DNA from: Thalassobaculaceae bacterium
GTDB lineage: Bacteria > Pseudomonadota > Alphaproteobacteria > Thalassobaculales > Thalassobaculaceae
Assembly: GCA_029212785.1 (NCBI GenBank)
Contig: JARGOG010000011.1
Location: forward strand, 1 to 61,696
Length of the DNA: 61,696 nucleotides
Reading direction: 5' to 3'
Part shown: in pieces, positions 1 to 7,966 of the stretch
Layout: each line of letters starts with the position of its first letter
Numbering within the stretch: the stretch's first letter is position 1
Translations under genes and position numbers: made by a program
Notes under the pieces: generated by a model
What the model was told of the DNA's origin: nothing
Databases searched by the model: none
What the model saw: only the letters and a program-made list of their open reading frames with translations

Positions 1-125
1 AACAGACACAGCCGCCGTAGCTCCGCCAACCGCTCTATCTCATTCGATGGCAAATTCGCCAACAATATCCACATTCCCCTAAGTGATATGTGATCGAAAA
101 TTCAGCGACATAGTTTAGTCGCGTT

Positions 126-359
126 TTGCAGAATAATCATTTTTCCGATCTGAGCTACTCTCCGGAAATTGAACGGGCTCTGTCACGTCGGCGTATGGCG
201 GGCACCGGGTTTGGTCGATTGCTCTGCGTCATGAAGCTGGTCTCGCACGCCCACCTGTACTATTCGCCGTCGATCGGTCGGCACGCCGGCTTTACTCTCA
301 GCCCGCGCGATGTCGAAGGTCTTCTAGCGGAGCGGTGTTTTGTTGATGTACCTCGGTAA
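126..359 (+). CDS. doubtful small ORF, hypothetical protein
   Basis: This is a 77-codon open frame that starts at TTG and has no clear ribosome binding site. The product has no signal peptide, membrane segment or motif I recognise. It lies in the left-edge stretch, which is less GC-rich than the rest of the window and has no firm gene before 1175. It could be a genuine orphan or chance coding. I keep it only because nothing competes for this stretch. Confidence 0.2.
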   Translation: MQNNHFSDLSYSPEIERALSRRRMAGTGFGRLLCVMKLVSHAHLYYSPSIGRHAGFTLSPRDVEGLLAERCFVDVPR

Positions 360-571
360 ATCGCACTCTAATTCATTGGAAATAAATCAAATTCATACAC
401 TCAGATGTTTCCATCTGATCGTGATTTCGGGCTAGCCCTGTTGAGCGACCGGATCACGGTACGGCACCCGCGAGGGATGGGCCAAGCGGCTCAGTTGGTT
501 TCTTGACGGCCCATACTTGTCCTCACGGTTCGCGAAGAAACTTGATAGGTCGCGTTGCAGGGTGACCGGAC
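360..571. other. non-coding stretch between two doubtful ORFs
   Basis: No gene, repeat or structured element is evident here. The first 50 bases are AT-rich for this genome. Together with bases 1-125 it forms most of a left-edge region with no supportable feature other than the two doubtful ORFs. Confidence 0.5.
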
Positions 572-895
572 ATGATCGATGAAGCCCGAGGCATCGAGGT
601 TTCCTACGATCAGATCGTGTATGTGACGGTTCACGGTCCGTACAATCTCGGCGTGACCGGCCAGCGACGGCTTGGATGTCTTGCAGAGATCGTGCTGACG
701 ATGTGGTCGGAACCTTGGGCGGAAAGGAAGTTGCTGGAGCTCTTGACGGACCTTCGAGAGCGGCTCCAGTCGGAACCCAGCGAAGGAGAGGCGATGGACC
801 CGCTAGGGCTGCCACGCCAAACCGCAGGGCCGGACGATAGAGCGACCAAGTGGGGTTGGTTGTTGGGCTCAGCGAGCAGTATCGGCGGGTATTGA
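572..895 (+). CDS. hypothetical protein, 107 aa
   Basis: An ATG-started frame encodes 107 residues with no recognisable family. The central part (about residues 35-70) is predicted helical and charged (WAERKLLELLTDLRERLQSE) and the C-terminus is Gly/Ser-rich. No convincing Shine-Dalgarno sequence precedes the ATG. An opposing frame covers much of the same DNA but has the Arg/Ser/Pro-rich composition of a shadow. The gene is plausible but unproven, and no function can be proposed. Confidence 0.35.
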   Translation: MIDEARGIEVSYDQIVYVTVHGPYNLGVTGQRRLGCLAEIVLTMWSEPWAERKLLELLTDLRERLQSEPSEGEAMDPLGLPRQTAGPDDRATKWGWLLGSASSIGGY

Positions 896-1174
896 GGACG
901 AAGATCGATTGAGTACGCGGGTCAGGTGGCCGTGTCGGCTTTGCGTTTGGTAGCCGGCAGCAGACCGTTATTTGCCGTCCGGCGGATCCGGCGACGCAGA
1001 CCGGGGCGGACGCCTTGGCCGCCGCGATTTGGCAACCGCCTCCGCCGATGACGCCCCGCGCGACGACGTCGGCATTTTCGGCCGATCGGCTCGGCGCCGT
1101 TAACAGAATATTCAGATTTAAACCCCTTAGGTTGTTTTTACAGACTATTTTTCTCTGTAATTGGGCTTAAGCTG

Positions 1175-1729
1175 ATGGACCCCGCAACGCCGCCACCCGG
1201 TATATCCGGCGAGATCTTCGGTCATTGGCTCGCGTTGTCACGCAGCATCGGGGCGGTCGACGGCATTCCGGTCAAAGCGCAGTTCGATCTGCTGACCCTG
1301 CCGCCGGCGACGATCGCCAATTTTTACATGACCGACCTGATCGACGGGCGGTATCGCTCGCGCCTCGCCGGAACCCGGATGATCGAGGGCATCGGCCACG
1401 AGACCAAAGGCCGGTTCCTCGACGAGATGGTCAGTCGGCGATTCTACGAGGAGCGCAAAGTGCTGTTCGATCGCTGCATCCAGCAGGCCGTGGCGATCCA
1501 CTACCGCGCCACCCTGGCGGCGCCGGAGCGCGGGCATGTCGCCTTCAGCCGGGTCCTTCTGCCGGTACGCTCCGATGCCGATTCCGGGATCGACATGATT
1601 TGCGGGGTGATGCGATTCTTCGGCCCCAACGAACTTCACCAGCCCGAACGCCGACGCATGGATGACGGGTATCGCGGCGTCCTCTACGCCCATGAATTCC
1701 GCGCCGGCCGCTGGCATGCCTGCCCATAA
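1175..1729 (+). CDS. PAS_5-family PAS domain protein (copy 1)
   Basis: This 184-residue protein is a stand-alone PAS-like module of the PAS_5 type, widespread in alphaproteobacteria and mostly uncharacterised. Hallmarks are the N-terminal GEIFGHWLAL segment, a DGIPVKAQFDLLTLP block (about residues 27-41), DGRYRSRLAGTRM (about 58-70), GRFLDEM (about 80-86) and a C-terminal strand leading to GVMRFF. No output domain is attached, so a role as a sensor or protein-interaction module is inference. It is the first of three tandem paralogues on the same strand. The AT-rich DNA just upstream (about 1099-1174) probably holds its promoter. Confidence 0.8.
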   Translation: MDPATPPPGISGEIFGHWLALSRSIGAVDGIPVKAQFDLLTLPPATIANFYMTDLIDGRYRSRLAGTRMIEGIGHETKGRFLDEMVSRRFYEERKVLFDRCIQQAVAIHYRATLAAPERGHVAFSRVLLPVRSDADSGIDMICGVMRFFGPNELHQPERRRMDDGYRGVLYAHEFRAGRWHACP

Positions 1730-1927
1730 CTCCGCGCCGCCCGGCGGCCGCTCCTTCCGTCCCACTGACATACAGGGTTGCGGCACCGCCGAGGTCTGGG
1801 CTTGCATCAATGGCGGGGAGACAGATCAAGAGGTCGGCGCGGGCGTGGCGATCCACTCGACGACGACGCGGCCGTCTCGGCCGACCGAGGCGCTGCGGCA
1901 CCTCGCCTTCAATTCGGCCCACTCAAG

Positions 1928-2539
1928 ATGACGTCGAGCGGCAAACCTCGCGCGCCGGGTCTGGAACCGGTCGCCGGCCCGGTCGGGATCTGTGCGGATA
2001 TCTTCGACCACTGGCGCGGGCTTTGCGGGACGGGCGGCACGCCGGCATCGGTTCCGACGCGGGATCAGATCGACCTGCTGACAATTCCGAAATCGACCCG
2101 TGAGCATTTCTTCCTGATCGAGCGCCGGGACGATCGCTATCTGGTCCGCCTCGCCTCGACCCGGCTGATCGACAACATGGGCGCCGAGACCACCGGAAAG
2201 TACCTGGACCAGCTGATGCGCCCGGAGGTCTATCCGGCGCGGCGGGCGTTGTTTGACCGGTGCACCGGCGAGGGGGTCCCAGTCTACTATGGCGCGACCC
2301 TCGCGGCGGCCACGCGGGAGCATATTGCCTTCAGACGCATTCTTCTACCCATGCGCGGCACCGGAGGCACGGATGTCAATCTGGTCTGCGGCGTGATGGA
2401 TTTCGTTTCCGCCATCGGCTTCAGCGATGTCCCTGTCGCCGGCGCCATGGATCGACCGACCAGAGAGAACCGCACTAACGGTATGGTTTTTCGCCTTATT
2501 TTCAAAGACGGCGCCTGGATCAACGGCTTCGACAACTGA
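1928..2539 (+). CDS. PAS_5-family PAS domain protein (copy 2)
   Basis: This is the second of three tandem PAS_5 paralogues, 203 residues from the ATG at 1928. That start is chosen because it aligns with copy 1; a longer in-frame extension upstream is Arg-rich and unlike the family. It shares ICADIFDHWRGLC, the QIDLLTIP block, DDRYLVRLASTRL, GKYLDQLM and an ALFDRCTGEGVPVYYGATLA segment that closely matches copies 1 and 3. The C-terminus ends in FRLIFKDGAWINGF, equivalent to HEFRAGRWHA in copy 1. The 198-base gap to copy 1 argues for separate promoters. Function is unknown beyond the PAS fold. Confidence 0.8.
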   Translation: MTSSGKPRAPGLEPVAGPVGICADIFDHWRGLCGTGGTPASVPTRDQIDLLTIPKSTREHFFLIERRDDRYLVRLASTRLIDNMGAETTGKYLDQLMRPEVYPARRALFDRCTGEGVPVYYGATLAAATREHIAFRRILLPMRGTGGTDVNLVCGVMDFVSAIGFSDVPVAGAMDRPTRENRTNGMVFRLIFKDGAWINGFDN

Positions 2540-2568
2540 GGTGGCGGGCTAGCTGCGCAGGCCGGACG

Positions 2569-2583
2569 TTAACCATCTGTTAA
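2569..2583. promoter_or_regulatory. candidate CtrA binding site (TTAA-N7-TTAA)
   Basis: The sequence reads TTAACCATCTGTTAA, a perfect match to the TTAA-N7-TTAA full site of the alphaproteobacterial cell-cycle regulator CtrA, including the TTAACCAT half familiar from Caulobacter. It lies about 108 bases 5' of the proposed GTG start of PAS_5 copy 3, in non-coding DNA. Binding is inference; the match itself is direct. Confidence 0.5.
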
Positions 2584-2691
2584 CTTTTCTGCCTAAGGAT
2601 GCCTCTTCCAAAAACCGCTCGCCCATCCGGCCTTCCTTGGAATGCAGCGGCGCCATTTCCTTTTTGAGTTGTATTGCCGTGGAGCAGGTCA

Positions 2692-3306
2692 GTGTCCGAA
2701 TCTGACACGTCCGATGAGCAGATGAATTCCGGCGTCGCGCCGGATGGAATCGCCGCCGAATTGTTCGACCATTGGCTTGAGCTTTGCAGCCAGTCGCCGG
2801 CGGCCGACGGCATCCCCGTCCGCGCGCAAGTCGATATGCTGACGCTGCCGACGCGCATCCTCCCCTGGTTCTTTCTCCACGAATGGCGCGACGGCCGCTA
2901 CCAGACGGTCATCGCGGGAACCAAGCTGGTGGACGGGATAGGCTTCGAGCCCAAGGGTCGGTTCCTCGACGAACTCATGCCGGAAGCGACCTACGAGATC
3001 CGGCGGTGCCTGTTCGATGCCTGCCTAGAACGGGGTCAGCCGTTCTTCTACCGGACCGGACTGGACAATCCCTCCAGCTTTCACGTGGCGGCATGCAGGC
3101 TCGTCCTGCCGCTGCGCCGCACGGTTGACGGCCCGATCGACATGCTGTTCGGCATCAAACGGTTGCTGGAGAAATCCGCGCTGAATGCGCAAGAGCAATG
3201 GCGGCTGGACAGCGGCTTCCGCGACCTGCTGCTCTGCAGCACGTTCGACAATGGCCGATGGCACGCCTGGATGGCGGACAAGGCATCGGGACGGCCGGCG
3301 GTTTGA
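2692..3306 (+). CDS. PAS_5-family PAS domain protein (copy 3)
   Basis: This is the third tandem PAS_5 paralogue. The GTG at 2692 is preferred over the upstream TTG at 2674 because GGAG (2681-2684) sits 7 bases before it; this gives 204 residues. Family blocks are IAAELFDHWLELC, DGIPVRAQVDMLTLP, DGRYQTVIAGTKLVDGIG, GRFLDELM and LFDACLERGQPFFYRTGL, with a C-terminal DNGRWHAW strand equivalent to those of copies 1 and 2. It is the only copy preceded by a perfect TTAA-N7-TTAA site, so its expression may differ from its neighbours. Function is unknown. Confidence 0.8.
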   Translation: MSESDTSDEQMNSGVAPDGIAAELFDHWLELCSQSPAADGIPVRAQVDMLTLPTRILPWFFLHEWRDGRYQTVIAGTKLVDGIGFEPKGRFLDELMPEATYEIRRCLFDACLERGQPFFYRTGLDNPSSFHVAACRLVLPLRRTVDGPIDMLFGIKRLLEKSALNAQEQWRLDSGFRDLLLCSTFDNGRWHAWMADKASGRPAV

Positions 3307-3336
3307 CCGACGTATCGCGGCCTCAGGCGTAACGGC

Positions 3337-3993
3337 TCAGGACGACCAGTTCGGCGCAATTTTCCCTCGGCAGGCCTGCTGCCAGCTGTCCCGCGCCCGC
3401 AGCCCGTCCATCGTCATCGCCAGCGCCGGCGCAGCATCGAGCAGCGCCTCGCCGTCGTCGATCAAGGTAAGCACGTCGAGGGTGCAGACCAACAGGATAT
3501 CGGCGAGCGAAATTGCGTTCCCGACCAAAAATCCTTGCCGGGCGTACTCCCGCTCCAGAACCGCAAGGTCGCGCGCGGCCCCCTTCTTCGCCCGGGCGAT
3601 GCGCTTGTGATCCGGCGTCCGATCCGGACCTGACGAAAAGGCCAGCTCAAGCGCCCACTCCCGCACCACGTGGCGGTCGACGGTACCCATAACCGCGTTG
3701 AACCACTGGTCCATGCGGATGCGGTCCAACGGATCGGCGGGTTGCAGCGCGTCTGGGTCGCCGAAGGTGAGGTCCATGTAACGCATGATCGCCAGGCTCT
3801 CGAACAGCACGAGATCGCCATGGCGCATCACCGGCACCTTGCCGAACGGCGACACCGCCTGCATCTCGCGCGACCGCATGTCCCGGAACCCGGTCAGCGC
3901 CGCCGCGTAGGTCGCGCCTTTCTCCAGGGCGGTCATCGCGCAGGCCCGCACGAAATTGGAATGGGGCATGCCGTAGAGAATGAGATCGGCCAT
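3337..3993 (-). CDS. glutathione S-transferase family protein
   Basis: This 218-residue protein has the two-domain GST layout: an N-terminal thioredoxin fold (about residues 1-80) and a helical C-terminal domain. MPHSNFVRAC near the N-terminus supplies a likely catalytic serine, GKVPVM carries the cis-proline of the glutathione site, and LFESLAIMRYMD is the ES motif that binds the gamma-glutamyl moiety. Family members conjugate or reduce electrophiles with glutathione in the cytosol; the substrate is not predictable. It lies 42 bases downstream of the rRNA methyltransferase gene on the same strand and may be cotranscribed with it. Confidence 0.85.
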   Translation of the reverse strand: MADLILYGMPHSNFVRACAMTALEKGATYAAALTGFRDMRSREMQAVSPFGKVPVMRHGDLVLFESLAIMRYMDLTFGDPDALQPADPLDRIRMDQWFNAVMGTVDRHVVREWALELAFSSGPDRTPDHKRIARAKKGAARDLAVLEREYARQGFLVGNAISLADILLVCTLDVLTLIDDGEALLDAAPALAMTMDGLRARDSWQQACRGKIAPNWSS

Positions 3994-4035
3994 GGTCGCT
4001 CCGGTCGGATAGCTAGCGGTGCGGCGCCACGCCGA

Positions 4036-5226
4036 TCAGTCGAGCGCGAACACCATCGCCTTCAGATAGGCACTCTCCGACAGATGTGCATGGACCGGAT
4101 GATCCGGCCCGGCTCCGGCCGACCGCAACAGGCGTCCGTCGCGGGCGGCATCGCCAAGACCACGGGCATTCTGCTGGGCGAAGGAGACCGGATCCATGTG
4201 GTGCGAGCAGGACGCCAGCAGCAGGACGCCGCCGGGCGCGGTGATCTGCGCGGTCATGCGCGCCAGCTTGCGATAGGCCTTGGCCGCGGGGCCGACATCC
4301 TTCTTGGAGCGGGCAAAGGCCGGCGGGTCGCAGACCACGATGTCGTACTGCTCGCCAGTCTTCACCAGATGCTCCAGCGCGGCGAAGGCGTCGGCCTTGC
4401 GGGTGGTGACCTTGTCCGCGACACCGCTCAACTCGGCCGCCTTGGCGGCCTGCGCCAGGGCCGGACCGGCCCGATCGATCAGGTCGACCGACGCCGCGCC
4501 CGCCACCGCCGCCTGGATGCCGAAGCCGCCGGTATGGGCGTAGAGGTCGAGCACCCGCGCCGCCGGCGCCAGGCGGGCGATGAAGGCCCGATTGTCCCGG
4601 TGGTCATAGAACCAGCCGGTCTTCTGGCCCCCCATCGGGTCGAGCGGGAACAGCGCCCCGCCCTCGGAGACCAGCGCCGGGTCGGGCAGTTGGCCGTCGA
4701 CCAGCCGGACCTCCTCGTCCAGTCCCTCGAGCTTGCGCACCGGACTGTCGTTGCGCAACACGATCGCCGCCGGCGCCAACACCTGGCGCACCGCCTCGAC
4801 CACCGTCGGCATCATCAGATCCATGCCGGCGCTGTTGGCCTGGATCACCGCCACATCGCCGTAGCGGTCGACGATCAGGCCCGGCAGTCCGTCGGCCTCG
4901 GCATGGACGACGCGGTAATAGGGGGTGTCGAACATCCGACCGCGCCAGGCCAGCGCCGTCGCCAGACGTGCGGCGACCCAGGCGACGTCGATCGCCGTCT
5001 CCGGCGCGCGGTCGAGCATGCGCAGCGCGATCAGGCTGTGCGGGTTCATATGCGCCCGGCCCACCGCCTCGCCGGCATGGTTCTCGACGGTGACAACCGT
5101 ACCCGGCGTCATCGCCTTGGCGTCGGCCGACATCACGATCTCGTTGGAAAAGCCCCAGGGGTGACCGCGCAGCAGTCGCGCGCCCCCGCTCTTATTGAGT
5201 CGGATCGTCGGGGTTCGGTCGGACAT
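4036..5226 (-). CDS. rlmI: RlmI-like class I SAM-dependent 23S rRNA m5C methyltransferase
   Basis: This 396-residue protein has the RlmI/YccW layout: an N-terminal PUA-like RNA-binding region (RGHPWGFSNEI, then the GRAHMNPHS strand) and a Rossmann methyltransferase domain with SAM motif I LDLYAHTGGFG. The catalytic core shows VCDPPAFARSK (motif IV) and a cysteine in LLASCSHH. RlmI methylates a 23S rRNA cytosine (C1962 in E. coli). The ATG at 5226 is chosen because GGAG lies 6 bases upstream; an extension to the TTG at 5247 is unlikely. Family assignment is firm, but the exact rRNA position is inferred from the E. coli homologue. Confidence 0.85.
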   Translation of the reverse strand: MSDRTPTIRLNKSGGARLLRGHPWGFSNEIVMSADAKAMTPGTVVTVENHAGEAVGRAHMNPHSLIALRMLDRAPETAIDVAWVAARLATALAWRGRMFDTPYYRVVHAEADGLPGLIVDRYGDVAVIQANSAGMDLMMPTVVEAVRQVLAPAAIVLRNDSPVRKLEGLDEEVRLVDGQLPDPALVSEGGALFPLDPMGGQKTGWFYDHRDNRAFIARLAPAARVLDLYAHTGGFGIQAAVAGAASVDLIDRAGPALAQAAKAAELSGVADKVTTRKADAFAALEHLVKTGEQYDIVVCDPPAFARSKKDVGPAAKAYRKLARMTAQITAPGGVLLLASCSHHMDPVSFAQQNARGLGDAARDGRLLRSAGAGPDHPVHAHLSESAYLKAMVFALD

Positions 5227-5320
5227 CATGATCTCCGCATCGTACAAGCGCGAACGGCAGGTGCGCGCTCAGTGGGTGCGGGTTATGGCACGACCCGCCC
5301 GCCTCGCGGTACCATAAGCT

Positions 5321-5974
5321 ATGATTCGCGCCCTATCCGTCCTCGCCCTCCTCCTCGCCCTGTCCGCCTGTGCCACGCGCCCGGCGGCGGAGCGGAAGCC
5401 GTCGCCTCCGGCGCCACAGCGCACGATCGTCGAGGCCGTGCCATCCGACGCGCGCTGCCGGGCGATCGGGCGCGTCGCGCGGCGGGACATGCAGTTGGCG
5501 CCGATGACCATCGACCCGCGCGCTCTCGGCTTCCCTGTCGAGGTGACCTGCGAGGCGCCGGGATATTTCGCGACGACGGAGATCCTGCACCCGCGCCCGC
5601 TGCCGGGCGTGCTGGGCGCGGCGGTGGAGCACCGGCCGTTCTCGCCAATGGCCGACCCGGGACCCGCCGCAGGTGCGCCGCCGAACAGCCAGGTACCGTT
5701 CCGCCTGACGGTGCGGTTGCGCGGCGCGCTGTTCGAGACCCCGGGCGCCCGCGACGCCTTCTACGAGGCGCTGCACCAGGGCCGCGTGGCGCGATGGACG
5801 GCACTGCAGCATCAGGCCGACGCGGATTGCTCCAAGCCCGGAACTTCACGGGCCGGGGCCAGCACCACCTCGCCGCCGGAGATCTGCCGCCGCGCCTATG
5901 GCTGGCTGCGCGAACTGCGTGATGCCGACCTGCAGCGCCTGGAGATCGACCGCCGACGAGCGACCTTCCGGTAA
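5321..5974 (+). CDS. putative lipoprotein, hypothetical
   Basis: This 217-residue protein starts with a short charged n-region, a Leu/Ala-rich core and the lipobox LSAC, so it should be exported and lipid-anchored through Cys17. The mature part begins with a Pro-rich linker, followed by a region with four to five further cysteines (RCRAIG, VTCEAPG, ADCSKPG, EICRRAYG) that could form disulfides in the periplasm. I do not recognise a family. It is transcribed away from the rlmI gene, with fewer than 100 bases between the two starts. Confidence 0.65.
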   Translation: MIRALSVLALLLALSACATRPAAERKPSPPAPQRTIVEAVPSDARCRAIGRVARRDMQLAPMTIDPRALGFPVEVTCEAPGYFATTEILHPRPLPGVLGAAVEHRPFSPMADPGPAAGAPPNSQVPFRLTVRLRGALFETPGARDAFYEALHQGRVARWTALQHQADADCSKPGTSRAGASTTSPPEICRRAYGWLRELRDADLQRLEIDRRRATFR

Positions 5975-6174
5975 TTTTCCGTCCGGTTTCCTTTGGATTC
6001 CGAGCCGTCTTAAGAATTTTAGAACTATCCCATTGCGCAACGCGCGCTTGTCGCTGGTACAGTCCGCCACAGTTAACAGCGGACGGGCATTGCCTCAGCC
6101 GTCAACTTGCGCTCTCGGGCCTTGTCACGGCATAACCCGTCCATGCAAAAAGGGAATCCAGCGGGGACCCAAAC
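5975..6174. promoter_or_regulatory. leader and promoter region of the pnt operon
   Basis: These 200 non-coding bases precede pntAA. They include an AT-rich patch (about 6005-6035) suitable for a promoter and a GTTAAC at 6073, which is only a CtrA half-site. No clear terminator, riboswitch or operator palindrome was seen. GGGGA about 10 bases before 6175 is the pntAA ribosome binding site. Confidence 0.4.
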
Positions 6175-7494
6175 ATGAAGATCGGCATCGTCAAGGAACG
6201 CCGAGAGGGCGAGAAACGCGTCGCAGCCTCTGCGGACACCGTGAAGAAGTACATTCAGCTCGGCGCCGAGGTGGCGATCGAATCCGGCGCGGGCCTGTCC
6301 GCCGCCGTGACCGATGACGCCTATTCCGCCGCCGGCGCGAAAATCGTGAAGACCGCGAAGGAGGCGCTCGGCGATGCCGATGTCGTCCTCAAGGTCCGCA
6401 AGCCGCTCGAGGACGAGATCACGCTGCTCAAGAAGAGCGCGCTGCTGATCTCGTTGATGGAGCCGCACAAGGACAAGGCGGTGATCGAGGCGATCGCCAA
6501 ACACGGCGTGCGCACCTTCGCGCTCGAACTGGTGCCGCGGATCACCCGGGCGCAGTCCATGGACGTGCTGTCGTCGCAGTCGAACCTGGCCGGCTACAAG
6601 TCGGTGCTGGACGCCGCCGCCGTCTTCGGCCGCGCCTTCCCGATGATGATGACGGCTGCCGGCACGGTTCCGCCGGCACGGGTTCTGGTGATGGGGGCCG
6701 GAGTCGCCGGTCTGCAAGCCATCGCCACGGCCAAGCGCCTCGGCGCCATCGTCTCGGCGACCGATGTGCGCCCGGCGGCGAAGGAACAGGTCGAGAGCCT
6801 GGGCGGCACCTTCGTCGCGGTTGAGGATGACGAATTCAAGCAGGCCGAGACCGCCGGCGGTTACGCCAAGGAGATGAGCGACGACTACAAGAAGAAGCAG
6901 GCCGCGCTCATCGCCGAGACCATCGCCAAGCAGGACATCGTCATCACCACGGCGTTGATCCCCGGTCGCCCGGCCCCGGTGCTGGTGACCGAGGACATGG
7001 TGAAGACCATGAAGCCGGGTTCGGTGATCGTCGATCTGGCGGTCGAGATGGGCGGCAACTGCCCGCTGTCGAAGCCGGGCGAGGTGATCGAGGTTCATGG
7101 TGTGACCATCGTCGGCCACACCAACGTGCCGGGACGCGTGGCGGTGGACGCGAGCGCGCTCTACGCCAAGAATCTGCTGAACTTCCTGACCCCGCTCGTC
7201 GACAAGGAGAGCAAGACGCTCAAGATCGACGAGGAGGACGAGATCATCAAGGCGTCCAGCATCACCAAGGACGGCGCGATCACCAACGAGCGGATCCTGG
7301 CGCTGCCGGACGAGCCGGCCGACAAGCCGGCGGCGAAGAAGGCTCCGGCCAAGAAGCCGGCCGCCAGGAAAGCCGCGCCGAAATCGGATGCCAAGCCGGC
7401 CGAGGCCAAGCCGGCGGAAACGAAGCCCGTGGCTGAAACCAAGCCCGGCGCGGCGCCAGGGGCCGACGGCTCCAGCGGCGACGCGAAGGCGTAA
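6175..7494 (+). CDS. pntAA: NAD(P) transhydrogenase subunit alpha part 1 (PntAA)
   Basis: This is the NAD(H)-binding domain I subunit of the membrane proton-translocating transhydrogenase, which uses proton-motive force to reduce NADP+ with NADH. The start MKIGIVKERREGEKRVAASA is typical, and the NAD-binding loop is GAGVAGLQAIATAKRLGA. The conserved ITTALIPGRPAP and VDLAVEMGGN segments follow. The core ends near residue 380. The last 55-60 residues are a low-complexity Lys/Ala/Pro tail (KKAPAKKPAARKAAP and onwards) not part of the known fold. The three-subunit organisation, with alpha split in two, is the Rhodospirillum-type arrangement. First gene of pntAA-AB-B, with 12 bases to pntAB. Confidence 0.95.
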   Translation: MKIGIVKERREGEKRVAASADTVKKYIQLGAEVAIESGAGLSAAVTDDAYSAAGAKIVKTAKEALGDADVVLKVRKPLEDEITLLKKSALLISLMEPHKDKAVIEAIAKHGVRTFALELVPRITRAQSMDVLSSQSNLAGYKSVLDAAAVFGRAFPMMMTAAGTVPPARVLVMGAGVAGLQAIATAKRLGAIVSATDVRPAAKEQVESLGGTFVAVEDDEFKQAETAGGYAKEMSDDYKKKQAALIAETIAKQDIVITTALIPGRPAPVLVTEDMVKTMKPGSVIVDLAVEMGGNCPLSKPGEVIEVHGVTIVGHTNVPGRVAVDASALYAKNLLNFLTPLVDKESKTLKIDEEDEIIKASSITKDGAITNERILALPDEPADKPAAKKAPAKKPAARKAAPKSDAKPAEAKPAETKPVAETKPGAAPGADGSSGDAKA

Positions 7495-7506
7495 GGAGGG
7501 ACCCTG

Positions 7507-7950
7507 ATGACGGACACTTCTCTCGCGGACAAGCTCAAGGACCTCGCCACAGAGGCCCACGAACTTGCGTCTGAAGCCGCCAATCTGGCCTCGCAGGCCG
7601 GCACCGCGGCCGTCGACAAGACTGTCGCGGTAACCGCACCGGCGGCCCAGGTCGCCCATGGCGGCGGGCTCGACCCGACCGTGGTCGGGCTTACCGTCTT
7701 CGTACTGGCCTGCTTTGTCGGCTATTACGTGGTGTGGCGCGTGACCCCGGCCCTGCACTCGCCGCTGATGGCCGTCACCAACGCGATCTCGTCGGTGATC
7801 ATCGTCGGCGCGCTGATCGCCGCCGGGCCGGACAGCGTGAACTTCTCATCGGTCATGGGCTTCTTCGCCGTGGTGCTTGCCAGCGTGAACATCGCCGGCG
7901 GCTTCCTGGTGACGGAACGCATGCTCGCCATGTTCAAGAAGAAGAAGTGA
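7507..7950 (+). CDS. pntAB: NAD(P) transhydrogenase subunit alpha part 2 (PntAB)
   Basis: This 147-residue membrane subunit carries part of the proton channel (domain II). An N-terminal amphipathic, Ala/Lys/Glu-rich segment of about 45 residues precedes the membrane helices, starting at [20 protein letters not shown]. The conserved [20 protein letters not shown] block is the family signature. It sits between pntAA and pntB with short spacers, each preceded by a GGAGG- or GGAAGG-like ribosome binding site, so the three subunits should be made together. The start ATG at 7507 follows GGAGG with good spacing. Confidence 0.95.
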   Translation: MTDTSLADKLKDLATEAHELASEAANLASQAGTAAVDKTVAVTAPAAQVAHGGGLDPTVVGLTVFVLACFVGYYVVWRVTPALHSPLMAVTNAISSVIIVGALIAAGPDSVNFSSVMGFFAVVLASVNIAGGFLVTERMLAMFKKKK

Positions 7951-7966
7951 GGGAAGGACCCAAATC

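Noticed and set aside
432-815. A 127-codon open frame on the minus strand near the left edge
   Set aside because: Its product is Arg/Ser/Pro-rich with no motif; the overlapping plus-strand ORF has a more protein-like composition.
1100-1121. Two TTAA tetramers 5' of PAS_5 copy 1 as a CtrA site
   Set aside because: They are 14 bases apart rather than 7, so they do not form a full CtrA box.
3670-5922. A 750-codon open frame on the plus strand
   Set aside because: It runs opposite the GST and rlmI-like genes and through the lipoprotein gene, and its product is Arg/His/Gln-rich, as expected of a shadow of a high-GC gene.
6073-7758. A 561-codon open frame on the minus strand
   Set aside because: It lies opposite pntAA and pntAB, which are certain; its composition is that of an antisense shadow.
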